Shown one piece after another: positions 1 through 10,214 of a DNA stretch of 64,000 nucleotides. Made by a program: the position numbers and the translations under genes. Under the pieces are notes generated by a model. That model worked only from the letters and a program-made list of their open reading frames with translations. It was not told the DNA's origin and made no database searches. The first letter of the stretch is position 1, and the number at the start of each line of letters is the position of its first letter. Origin of the DNA: Pisolithus tinctorius (lineage: Eukaryota > Basidiomycota > Agaricomycetes > Boletales > Pisolithaceae); assembly GCA_024663395.1 (NCBI GenBank), contig JANFAH010000027.1, forward strand, positions 372,001 to 436,000, written 5' to 3'.

Positions 1-416
1 TTTCAGATGAGCTTTAGCACACAATTCATCATTGCAATACAATATTTGGGCTAAGTAAATACTTCCTACCTTTTAAACTTTCTGCTCACAAAAAAGCAGA
101 TTGTTAAATCAAAAAAAAAGTGAGATATATTGGAGAACTATTTACAATGTATCACACATATTGTACTCAAAATCATTCTGCTGAACATCCATAATTATTT
201 TATATGCAACAATTTAAGTTTTTCTGATAACATTTTGTGAGGCATGGTAGACAATACAAATCTTATATGTTTTTACAATATTTGTCACAAAAACATCCCA
301 AATTAAAGAGTCTCATTTTTCAATCTTTTTTTAAAATGTTTTCAGCAAAGAAATTGAGAAATGCTTCCAGTGGCATCGGCCTCACCTGTTTGCTATCCCC
401 AGATGTCCTAGCACGG
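1..416. other. AT-rich stretch without recognisable gene
   Basis: The sequence is markedly AT-rich compared with everything to its right and contains only short open frames with no familiar motif. It ends where the TGTAGG terminus of an LTR begins. I see no tRNA, rRNA or convincing promoter here. Confidence 0.5.
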
Positions 417-688
417 TGTAGGAAAAGGATTTTTAAGAGGGAGAAGACTGGTAGTTGAGGAGAGTAGGGATATCTGAGGGGAGTGAGTAAGCCAAAGGGG
501 CTTCTATAACCTGGGCAAGGATCCTGATAGTCGTCTGAAGGCTTCTATGGCTGTCTGGGTGCAGGGAAACGACCTGCTCGAACTCGTCTCTCGTCTGTGG
601 TAACTCGTCTCTTGTTTTTAAAAAAAACTAACTACATCCAGTACTAGGTAGTGCTGACTAAGCAACCAAAATGCGAAATTCTAAGTAC
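417..688 (-). repeat. Family D LTR, part 1 (left LTR, split)
   Basis: It begins TGTAGG and matches 11829-12090 closely, including the block with TCGTCTGAAGG and CGACCTGCTCGAACTCG. The match breaks at AAGTAC, where the tyrosine-recombinase element starts, and resumes at 8649. Confidence 0.85.
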
Positions 689-1266
689 AGTTATCCCGTA
701 AAATATACAAGCTGTGTCAGGGGCGCTCCAAAAAGGGTTAGCGGGGGGGTCGCGCGCCCCCCAGCAGCGTTCCGTCCAGTTCCGAAGGGGGCGGCGTTAT
801 GTAAGCGACCGAGTTTGGCATATGGGACGGTGTTCGCGCAATTGCGAGGTCGTGAACGCGCGTAGGGCGCAAGCGCGAGAGGCAGGCAGCTATGCACGCG
901 CACGGCGCCTTCCCCCGTGGCGTCTGCCCGTTTTTCCTGGGGTCTGAATGGCGTGATCGTGTAGTACTAGCATTCAGTATCTCCGGTATCATTTCCGTCG
1001 CCCCCACCCCCATGTATAGATTAGCGTGTCCTGCTTCGGCCCTGGGCTGCGCGCGAGGTATTTGCTCGTGTAGCTACATACGTGTCGCAATGTATCCTCA
1101 CAGATTTGGACAGAGCTCGCCATGTGCACCAGTGCAAAGTGCAGGCATAAGCCTGTACGCGCTGCGGGGCCGTGACTGTGGCGGACGATGTGGAGGGGTG
1201 GGATATGGCTTTGTAGCCGGGGACTGGGGGAGCCGACAGGTCCCTGACTCCCTCCCGGCAGCGTAG
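689..1266. other. CpG-rich left subterminal region of the tyrosine-recombinase element
   Basis: This block is rich in CpG and G/C runs, unlike the CpG-poor retroelements elsewhere in the window. Short open frames exist in all directions but none has a recognisable domain or convincing splice pattern. It probably holds end-binding or promoter sequence rather than a protein gene. Confidence 0.4.
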
Positions 1267-1281
1267 ACCTTCGCTTATTGC

Positions 1282-1318
1282 AAAATATACAATGTTTATG
1301 CCAAACATTGTATATTTT
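1282..1318. repeat. Hairpin resembling two facing terminal repeats
   Basis: AAAATATACAATGTTT at 1282-1297 is followed after 5 bases by its exact reverse complement at 1303-1318. The outer 11-13 bases (GTAAAATATACAA when read from the right) match the inner part of the element's own terminal repeats. Confidence 0.7.
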
Positions 1319-1719
1319 ACACCTCGGTATGGCACTTGCCACTTATTTCCAACTTATCCCTGCCATTCCGTGCACTTTACACACTTTGTAGTCCGCTCTT
1401 TCTGTAGTCGTTTGTAGCCCTTCGGCCTCTACAACGTAGTGCGTCGGCCAACTAATAGACCTTCCAGATCCGGTAAGCTTACTAAGCCGTCGGTGTCGGG
1501 CTCGTCGCTGCCCATCCACCTGTGGCACTACGTGCGCGTCCACGTTTGTGCTCAACGTGTCATATTTCATCAGTGTAGGTGTGTGCCGTCGATGTCCACG
1601 CTCACGCTCAACCCGTTTCCTGCCAGCTCTTCCCCATTGCCCTGTGGCATGCGCCCTCTCTGACTGCACATATCCCCTCCAACGTTCTGGCTCGTTTTGG
1701 AGTGCATACCCATCCCGCT

Positions 1720-2465
1720 GTTGAAGACAAAGATGTTTGCATTCGCGTTCGCTCCGAATGGTGATTGGTAGGTGAATTTTCACCCCCCATCCTTTGTTTT
1801 GTGCACTCACCGAGCCGTCGAAGACACAGACGCTTTGTACTCGCTTTGCCCACTGATCAGTAGACAAATTTTAGGCCCCCCACCCTCATTCTTTGCGCCT
1901 GCCCCGTCATTGAACATGAAGGCATTCGCATTCGCTCTGCCCACCAATCAGTAGGTGATTTTTGGCCCCTGACCTTTGTTTTGGGCACTCACCTGGTCGT
2001 TGAAGATGACGATGTCCACACTCGCTTTGCCTGCTGATCAGCAGATGGTTTTCGGGCCCCACCCTGTCGTCGAAGATGAGGTGTGTTTGTGTTCCCTCCA
2101 CGCACCGATCAGTAGGTGATTAGACATCCATGCTTGCTTTGCCCGCTGATTGGTGAATGATTTTTGGGCCCCGACCCTGTCCTCAAAGATGACGATGTTC
2201 ACATATGTTCTGCCCACCGATCGTTGGGTGAATTTTTGCCCCTCCCCCCACCGAGGTCATCAAAGACAAAGATGTTTGCGTTCGCGTTCATGTTCGCTCC
2301 ACCCATCAATTGGTAGGTGATTTTTGGCCCTCCACCTTTGTTCTGCGCACTCACCGTGTTCTCGAAGACACAGAGTTCATGCTCGCCCCACCCGCCGGTT
2401 CATAGATGATTTCTGGGCCCCTGCCCTTGTTTTGCATGCACACCTCGTCGTTGTCGGAGATGAGG
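1720..2465. repeat. Degenerate tandem array, about nine units of roughly 45-100 bp
   Basis: Each unit contains a TCGAAGATGACGATG-like block, a run resembling GCTTTGCCCACTGATCAG, then TAGGTGATTTTTGGCCCC and a C/T-rich tail. Units vary in length and are imperfect. The array runs straight into the SF3B1-like segment. No open frame spans it. Confidence 0.65.
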
Positions 2466-2469
2466 ATGG

Positions 2470-4720
2470 CTGGTCTTGCACACATGATTTACACCATGTG
2501 CCTGGACGTTGGCCATGCCGATGAATGTGTGCACAATGCCACCGCCTGTGCCTTTTCCATTGTCGTGCCTGCACTGGGTATCCCAGCGTCGCTTCCCTTC
2601 CTCAAGCTGGTTCGCCATACTACATGAGAAGTCATGGTGGGCTTGTCACACAGGTGTCTGTATCGTTCAGCAGATCGCCATCCTGATTGGCTGTGCTGTC
2701 CTTCCAAAGTCATTGATTGCATCCTATACAAACTCAACAACCTTGTCCGGCCCTATGTTCATAAAATTCTAGTTGTCATCGAGCTGCTCTTGTAGATGAA
2801 GACTGCTATGCTCACTTTGATGGCCATGATATCATTTCCAAGCCTCGCACACACAATTTCCACCATGCGTCCAGACATTGACCATGCCAATGAATGTGCG
2901 TGCAGTACCACTGGCTGTGCGTTTTCCATTGCCACACCTGCATGGGGTATCCCAGCGTCGCTTCCCTTCCTCAAGGCAGTTTGTTGTATGACACATGAAG
3001 TCGTGGCAGGCCCGTCACACAGGTGTCCGTATCGTTCAGCAGACTGCCATCCTTCCAAAGTCATCAACCATGTCCTATACAAACTCAACAGCCTTGTCCG
3101 GCCCTACGTTCATAAAATCCTAGTCGTTATTGAGCTGCTCCTTATAGATGAGGACTACTATGCTTGTGTTGGAGGCCGTGAGGTCATTTCCAACCTTGCG
3201 AAAGTGGCCAGCCCCTCGCACACATGGTTTCCACCATCCGTCTGGACATTGACTGTGCTGATGAATATGTGTGCAATACCACGGCCCGTGCCTTTTCTGT
3301 TGTCGCACCTGCACTAGGCATCCCAGCGTCAAGGCCATTTGTCATAGCCAGAAGTCGCGGCAGGCTCCTCGTGCAGGTGTCCATATCGTTCTGCAGATTG
3401 CCATCATGATGGGCTGCGCCGTCCTTCCTCACTTGTGCAGCCTCGTCAGCTGTGTTGCTCATGGGCTCACGGACGAATGGCAGAGAGTGCAGACAGTGAC
3501 TGCACTTGCTACTGCTGCCCTAGCTGAAGTGGCTGCACCCTATGGAATCGAGTCTTCCGATGAGGCTCTATGGCCACTGTGGCTCGGTATTCACCAGCAT
3601 CGCAGAAAGGGACTTGCTGCCTTCTTGAAGGCGATTGGTTTCATCATTCCTCTCATGGACCCAGAATATGCTTCGTACTACATGAAGGAGGTCACAGTCA
3701 TCTTGATCCATGAATTCCAGATGTCGGATGAAGAGATGAAGAAGATTGTCTTGAAGGTCATTAAGCAATGCGCTGCCACCAATGGTGTAACTGCTCAATA
3801 CATTAAGCAGGACGTCCTTCCAGACTTCTTCAAGTCGTTCTGGGTCCGTCGCATGGCGCTGGACAGGCGAAACTATCGTCAAATGGATGCAAAGAGCTGG
3901 GGTCGCAGGGAGGATCATGAATGAATTGAAAGACGAAGCAGAGCCGTACCGTAAAATGGTCATGGAGACTATCACGAAAGTCGTCGCCACTCTCGGTGAC
4001 TCCAATATTGACAAACGTTTGGAGGTCTGTCTGGTCGATGGCATCACATGCTCCTTCCAGGAGCAGACTACGGAAGGCCAAGGTATGTTGATGCTCTAGG
4101 TATCTGTGTCAAACCGTACCTTACACAGATCGTCTCGACTATCCTCTGGCAGCATTGAACGACAAAAGCGCCAAAGTTTGTCAACAGACCGCTGATCTCA
4201 CCATGCGACTCACTATCATCATCATCAAGCAATGTGACGAGGACCAGCTTTTGAGCAAGCTTGGACTTGTCTTGTTTGAACAACTTGGAGAGGAGTACCC
4301 TGGCATGCTCGGTAGTATCATTGCCGCTGAGGGTGCTATCGCAAGTGTGGTCGGTATGACACAAATGAACCTCCCCCCCCCCGGTGAAAGATCTTTGCAA
4401 GCATTTATTACCTCTTGATTACTCAACGTCTGACCCGACATATAGTTCCTTGAATGACCCCCACTCTTCATAGCCGTCACGAGAAGGCCCAAGAGGCATT
4501 TATGAACTTGATTGGTCGTATCATGGATCGTGGTGCCGAGTTCATTCCAGCCCAAGAATGGATGGGTATCTGCTTCGAGTTGTTGGATCTCTTGAAAGCC
4601 CGCAAGAAAGCCATTTGTCACACTGCTGTGGACTCGTTCGGATACATCGCAAAGAGCTTGGGTCCTCAAGACGTGCTGCTCTTGCTTCCAGTTCTCCTGT
4701 GCGCAGTACGGTTGCGATCG
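2470..4720 (+). pseudogene. SF3B1/Hsh155-like splicing factor fragment, partly triplicated and broken
   Basis: Translation in shifting frames gives long stretches of the HEAT-repeat part of SF3b subunit 1, the U2 snRNP splicing factor that helps recognise the branch point. Recognisable blocks in order are [21 protein letters not shown] with [89 protein letters not shown] and [16 protein letters not shown]. The N-terminal part of this stretch is present three times (2470-2706, 2707-3056, 3057 onward). Stops and frameshifts occur throughout, for example after [10 protein letters not shown] and in the CCCCCCCCCC run near 4371-4381. A probable unspliced intron near 4396-4442 suggests capture from genomic DNA, not mRNA. 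It cannot make a working factor. Confidence 0.85.
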
Positions 4721-4799
4721 CCATCTGGGCGTGAGCCCTCAACAAATACAGGATGGCCAAGTCAAACATCCATGCTGGACGTCTCAACACACTGATCGC

Positions 4800-5190
4800 C
4801 CCTTGTAGGTGCATGGAAATGGAAATGGCAATGCCTTGTTGGTGCCGAATGACCCATGCATATACGTATTTAATATCTCTGTGAGCCCCTTCTGCTTCAC
4901 CCCGAGCTCGAGGGCCTCTGCCCCGTGATCAACTGAATTATGAATTACAAGATGGAGACACTGTAGTGGCCACACCGGTTGTACATATGTTCGCTATCCA
5001 TTTCATCCATGTAATGTGTGTAGTGTGCCATGCATCCCCATAGTTGTGTGGGCCTGTGGTGTGGCCGCAACTAGTTACCTGACTTGAACCCTTCAGGCGT
5101 GACCTCCGCTCCGGCCTTCAGCGCTCAGTGCCCAGCTGCGACGCAGCTCCTTCCAAACCCCTGGCTTATCCCAGAAAATATATCTGACCT
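4800..5190. other. Gap between SF3B1 fragment and recombinase gene
   Basis: No conserved coding signal is visible. An open frame does run from about 5084 into the recombinase, but the first in-frame ATG is at 5192. The promoter of the recombinase gene should lie here. I see no clear TATA box; CATATACGTATTTAATA near 4858-4874 is a weak candidate. Confidence 0.35.
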
Positions 5191-5191
5191 G

Positions 5192-7940
5192 ATGGGTCGA
5201 AATCAAGAGTCGAAGAAGGCTCTGGTGGTGTTGCAGTCACCGCAGAAGAAGTCGAGTTGGAAGAGGCGGACCCCTGCAGTCAACACCGGCACTGCTGCAG
5301 CCGTGTCTCTGAAGGACATCAACCAGCTGAAAGAGCAGGGGAAGCAGACGCACCTCAAGGCAGCAAGAACGAGAACTGCCTATGCCACACATGTCCGCCG
5401 AGGTCGAGAGTGGCTCAGCAGCTTCGCTGCCTCCGGAATGGAGAGCCAGCCTGAGGATGCTGGCCCAGCCCTGACTCCCATGGCGCCTGACGACCCGTAC
5501 AGCAACCCAGAGTTCAGAACAGCCTTCGAGAGCACGCCAAACAGCTGCTCTGACAAGGCATTGGCCTTGTACATGACGTGGAAGGGATTCCACGAGAATT
5601 TAGGCAAGAGCACTGTGGAGAGCATCAGGGCAGCATTCAAAGACGTTTGGGCAAATGCGTAAGCAGACCTTCGTCCCAGTGTTCAGACAGCCAGCAGGTG
5701 TGCAGACCACTGACTGGGCATTGGTGGATACCATGCCATTGCCATCTAACAGGGACGGAAACACCTTTCGAGGCAAGTGGGGGTTCAATGAGGCAAGGCA
5801 GCGCTGGGAGGGGAACCCGGCAGAATCAGCTGATGTTCAAGATGTCCTGACTTCGATCAAGCACAAGGCGAGTGCGGAAGCAGGCGATCGCAAGCACTCA
5901 CTGCCCATCACGCAGGATCACTTGGATCGGATGTTGCAGTGGGCACGTACGGTGTGCCCTGACCTTGATTTTGCCTTGAGTGTCCTTCGAATGACTTTCA
6001 GCACACCTGGCAGTGGGCCTGCACAACAGCCGCTGTCGGAACTTCTCGGTCTCAAGGTGCGGACACTGGTGACACGCCACCTCGAGCAACTCGCATTTGC
6101 ATCCACAGCATGGACACTATGGACAAGGTCAGTGAGGTGACTCCATTGTGGAGTGTATTTTGTGACCCCCATCTGAGAGATACACACGGTCACACAGGTG
6201 CTACGAGCTGATCCGACTCAAGCGGAGGCACATCACAATTGACTGCACGATGGTGGACCGCACACTGGAAAAGTACCTTGGAAATGAGCCACTGATGCTG
6301 TCCGACAGGTCTGTCTACTTCGAGGTCTACCTAGCAAACCGAAAGGGGTGGCAGCGCAAGGTTGACAAGGGGATGACCGAGGCTGATCTGCGCAGTGAGT
6401 CCACCATTAGCCTGATCGCCTCGTTGGTAATGCACACAATGAGGCTGTGAGCGAGCTGACATCAAACCGAGCATGCGTTTCCCTGCAGGCAACCGGTATA
6501 AAATCTTCCCCCAGCCTGAGCTCCCAGGAGCCGACTGCTTCCTGTGGCTGCCACTCTGGGTACACTGGCTCGAACGTGTCCACTACCAACAACCACTTGA
6601 CCCCGATGACAACGTCTTCCCTGCGATGGGGGCTAATGGTGTTGTACAGCCCCGCGAGCCAATCTCGCACGATACCGTGCAACAGTGGATCAACGAAGCA
6701 ACGACTGGCGCGGGAATTCAAGGCTCCTTCTCGACCCATTGCTTTCGACGGGGTGGAGCACAGTACAGGTTTATGCTGGCCCCTGTTGGCGAGCGCTGGT
6801 CCCTCAAAAAGGTCCACTGGTGGGGGGGCTGGGCTGAGGGGGAGCATGTAAGTTCCGAGTTCGAGTGTCCCATCGTTCATAGCGTTGACCTGGATGCTTC
6901 ACACTTGGTACCATACTACCGACCTGCTCTGATGCGGCCTCCAGCATAACACCCTCATCCGATACCTCCTAGACAAGCTTTACTGTTATGAGACAGACTA
7001 CAGTGATGCACTTGCTCCGATTGTACAGGATGTGCGGGATTCTCTGGTAGGCGAATCTGCCCTCATGCAACCTGTCACTGCAGAGGAGGTTCGCACAGCC
7101 CACGCATCCATCACCTCCAACGTTCGTGGCCTGTGGACCAGGATGGGGCAGGTCAGCGAGTCCGTTCACGAGCTTGCCACCGTCATTCGCCAAGGTATGG
7201 CTGGTGCTCTGTGGCAGCCTTGGGCCGGATCTACGACTCATGGTAGCTATGCTAGTGTAGTCCACTCCGTCGCACCACCCTCACAGTCGCAGCTGCTGCA
7301 TGGGCATCCCAGCTCGATCGCACCCACACCTGTCCCCCAGCTGGCACAGGCCTCTGCCCCGGTCCCACCAGTGGGCCCAATGGCCCGAGTCGCTGCAAAT
7401 CACGTCGTCACTGCTGGCGCTGGCCCGAGCCAGACAGCAAGCTTCCATGACTACCCCGTCGTCCCCCTTGCCAAGCAGCCACCGCTCTCTGGGCTCAGGA
7501 TTCCAAACATACCCGTCGAGCTGCCGGATGGCTCACGACGTCCCAGAAGGGACTCCTGGCGGGACATCATCGCCCATTGGCTCGTCGGCGATCCCCCACG
7601 TGGCCTGAGTGTCCCATTGAAGGACTGGCCTGCAGACTGGTACCAGGGCCGCAACCGCACCTTCGCCTCCAAGTACAGCCAGCGGGCCACGACCGCACTG
7701 GAGTTTATTGACATGTGAGCACCCCCATCCAGCCCTCTCCTTGAGTAGCCTGCCTGCTCACCCAATGCTTCCCATGCACTCGACGTGAACGTTCGACGTC
7801 CACTGCCATATGACAGCTTCAAGTCTGATGAGGCTCGCTTCCTTGCAGCCTACCCCGAGGCAGAAGAAGGGCACACGCACCTCCTCCATGCCATCAACAG
7901 GGCACGACGCGAGCGCCGGCAGCTGGAGTCGCAGGCCTGA
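5192..7940 (+). CDS. Tyrosine recombinase (Crypton-like integrase), six exons
   Basis: This enzyme family cuts and rejoins DNA through a tyrosine and probably moves the element that carries it. I model exons 5192-5658, 5753-6127, 6198-6394, 6489-6847, 6945-7714 and 7817-7940, all with GT-AG introns of 70-102 bp. Together they give 763 residues with no internal stop. Catalytic residues can be placed: R281 in WTRCYELIRL (its codon is split by intron 2), H430 and R433 in THCFRRGGAQYRF, the WWGGWAEGEH motif just after, and nucleophile Y473 in TLIRYLLDK. The N-terminal 150 residues are basic and may bind DNA; the stretch after residue 560 is rich in Pro/Ala/Ser. The C-terminal exon reads FLAAYPEAEEGH. 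Codons retain CpG, unlike decayed neighbours, so the copy looks young and may be active. The ATG at 5192 is chosen as the first in frame. Confidence 0.85.
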
Positions 7941-8641
7941 AGCACTGCTGGGCCACTCGCAGCGTCCACCGCTCCCACTCGCCACTCCATTCCATCAATA
8001 TTCGACCCCAACCCGTCACGTTCGAGCTTCAGTACTGCACCGTAGCCTACCCCCACCTCCTCTAATCACGTCCACAGCTTGCTCGCAGTTGCGCTCCCAA
8101 CCTTTGCTGCTTCCGGCTGTCAGCCCCTACTTGCTCTCCCACCGTCGTCTCCTTTGTTTGTCTTGTTTCTCCTCCTTCTCCTTCTTCTTCTTATTCTCCG
8201 TTCGTTTCTATTCTTCTTCTCTCCTGTGCTTTGCTTTGCCGCCCTCGCTCTCTCGCCCGTCCTTTCGTGCCTCTTTTTTCATCTAACTTGTCTCACAGTT
8301 GGTGTGCCCGTTAGCATGCTCACGCTCGCACTTCCTGTCACATCCCATCCCTCGTTTATGCACTTACTAGCTGCTACTGCTACCGTTTACGTTCGTGGCC
8401 CGTGCGCGCGCCCGTTAATTGACACAGTTGCACGTCCCGCACCGCCGCTCCGTCCCTTTCCCATTTCGGGCCAAGGAGGCGGGGGGTCAGGGTTAAGGTT
8501 AAGGTTAAGGTCACGTGTCCCCGCCTCGTTCGGGAGCCCTCGGCACGCGTCGGGTTGGCGCTACGATCACGTGACCCGGCGTGACCCTACCTGCCGCATG
8601 GGGCCGGCACCGCCACTGCACCGCTTGTATATTTTCCGGGA
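7941..8641. other. Right subterminal region of the tyrosine-recombinase element
   Basis: There is no convincing gene. About 8150-8290 is a strong pyrimidine tract of CTT/CTC runs. About 8380-8640 is CpG-rich and includes three tandem copies of GGTTAA ending in GG near 8489-8510, followed by CACGTG. The region ends in the right inverted repeat. Confidence 0.5.
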
Positions 8642-8648
8642 TAAGTAC

Positions 8649-8736
8649 CACTAGCAGAAAAAACACCTAGAATCAAAACTGAATAAAATGAACAAAATAA
8701 AACAATTCCCCTAGTAGGGAAATTACATTCCCTACA
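8649..8736 (-). repeat. Family D LTR, part 2 (left LTR, split)
   Basis: It continues the LTR broken at 688. CACTAGCAG onward matches 12093-12177 and ends ACATTCCCTACA. Confidence 0.85.
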
Positions 8737-8989
8737 TCCCAGGGGTACTTGAGATATTGACTGTCCCCAGTCAACCCGAAGGCGGCTCGACTATGCAAGA
8801 ATCCAAAGTCACAAGGGAGGGGGCGAAACAACAACTCATCGACGAAAAACAGGTGCTCAGAATGCCGTGATACGAGACATGACGACACAAGGGAATGCAG
8901 CGAGTACCTTGCAAAACGAAAGGAGAGAATCTGTGCGCCCGATCCTGAGATATCCACAAATTTGCCTAAAGGTATCCTCATCCACCAAA

Positions 8990-9920
8990 AACCAAATGTA
9001 GCCACGAGTTCTGCAGCGATGACGACGGAAAAGCTACCACTCTGAAGCGGTTGAACAGTAGCATCAGGATCCCGAAAAGCGATAGATCCGTTCGAGAAAC
9101 AGGCGAGATAATCAAAGAGTCGTCTGAAAGTGTCTCTAACCACAAAAATGAGTGTATCTCGCCGATGTCTGTGCGGAATTTGACAAAAGAGGCGTCCCCG
9201 GAAAGGGCTGCACAAGGGGAACGGACTGCCAGAAAAGCGAGAGGAATGGTGCTCGAGTGCGCGAGATACGACGAGAGGACTTCAAGGGTGGGGAGAAGGG
9301 CTTGACTTGCACAACAACGGCTGGGACGATCAACACGAAACTCCGGGAGACAGTAGAGGATTCGCAGACGAACAGGGAGAACGAGGAAATACGCCGATTG
9401 GACCAGCCGATCCCGAGTTATACGCGAAACTGGCTCGAAGCCCTCTGGATACAAAAAACGCCCATATCTCAACAACGGTTGCGCGGAGTTTTGCAAAGCA
9501 TGTGTTCCCAGGAAGGGTTCGGCGAGAGGGATGAACGACCCGAAAAGCGAGAGGAACGGCGCAGAACTGTGCGAGCTACTGCGGCAAGACCTCGAGGTGA
9601 ACCTTCTCGCAAAAACGCGAATTCCTCTGGAACCGCTGGGCGCGCCAAAACATTCTTGGTATCCCTGGAAAGGTCTCGTCGAGTAGTACCGGTCCGCGGA
9701 AAAGCGAGAGGCGCGACGCGGAAACGAGCGAGATATGACCACAGGACCCTGAGAATGGACCTATCCACAAAAATGCGAATATCTCCTTAATGGCTGGGCG
9801 CATGCAAGCGAGCTTGGTACCAACAGAGAGTTGACATCGAGTAGTACGAGCCTGCTGAAAAGCGAGAGGTACGGCGCGATAACGAGCGAGATACATGCTT
9901 GGTACGAGGGAGGTAGCATT
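8990..9920. repeat. Tandem repeat array, period about 157 bp
   Basis: The marker GAAAAGCGAGAGG or a close variant occurs near 9074, 9232, 9542, 9699 and 9857. The spacings are 158, 310 (two units), 157 and 158 bases, so about six units are present. Each unit also contains an AAAAATGCGAATATCTC-like block. The array lies between gag and the 3' LTR of the gag-only element. Long open frames that cross it on both strands are by-products of the repeat. Confidence 0.75.
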
Positions 9921-10214
9921 TGTCTTGACGAGCGACGAGCAGTGTCGGCAGTAACTTCATCAGAACTGTATCCGCGGATGTGAGGCATTGTGTAGAGCGC
10001 AGGAAGGTGCCAGGTGCAATGCAAAATGGCATTCTGCGGTGAACTCGAGCCTGGGGGGTAAAAGATGAAGGGCAAAACAAGAAAATTCAAACATATCTAA
10101 TGTACCAAAAATTCCGCATTACGATGTAGGTAGATCCATACTAGATACTGTAAGATCCATAAGCAAAAGAAGTATAAAAAAAACAACATAACGGAATTCG
10201 TGCGACACGCAGCG

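Larger units (their letters stand above)
689..8641 (+). mobile_element. 7.95-kb tyrosine-recombinase element with inverted terminal repeats
   Basis: The left end AGTTATCCCGTAAAATATAC is mirrored at the right end. The shared core TTATCCCGNAAAATATACAA continues into AGC on both sides, giving an inverted repeat of about 24 bp. TAAGTAC flanks both sides (682-688 and 8642-8648) and occurs once in the uninterrupted LTR at about 12086-12092, so the insertion site is certain. The size of the duplication is uncertain because the end sequence resembles the flank; 2-7 bp are possible. The element carries an intact spliced tyrosine recombinase gene, a decayed SF3B1-like fragment, a degenerate tandem array and CpG-rich subterminal regions. 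Crypton elements use tyrosine recombinases but are classically described without inverted repeats, so the class is uncertain. Confidence 0.8.

Noticed and set aside
1720..2465. CRISPR-like array
   Set aside because: Units are degenerate along their whole length, vary in size, lack unique spacers, and the sequence is fungal.
2470..4720. Functional SF3B1 gene
   Set aside because: Only part of the protein is present, with a triplicated segment, frameshifts and stops.
8489..8510. Telomere repeat
   Set aside because: The unit is GGTTAA, not the usual TTAGGG, and only three copies occur inside a mobile element.
689..8641. Starship giant transposon
   Set aside because: The recombinase lacks the features I associate with Starship captains, the element is small, and Starships are known from ascomycetes.
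8978..9790. Long open frames over the 157-bp array on both strands
   Set aside because: They follow the repeat period, exist on both strands at once and contain no domain.
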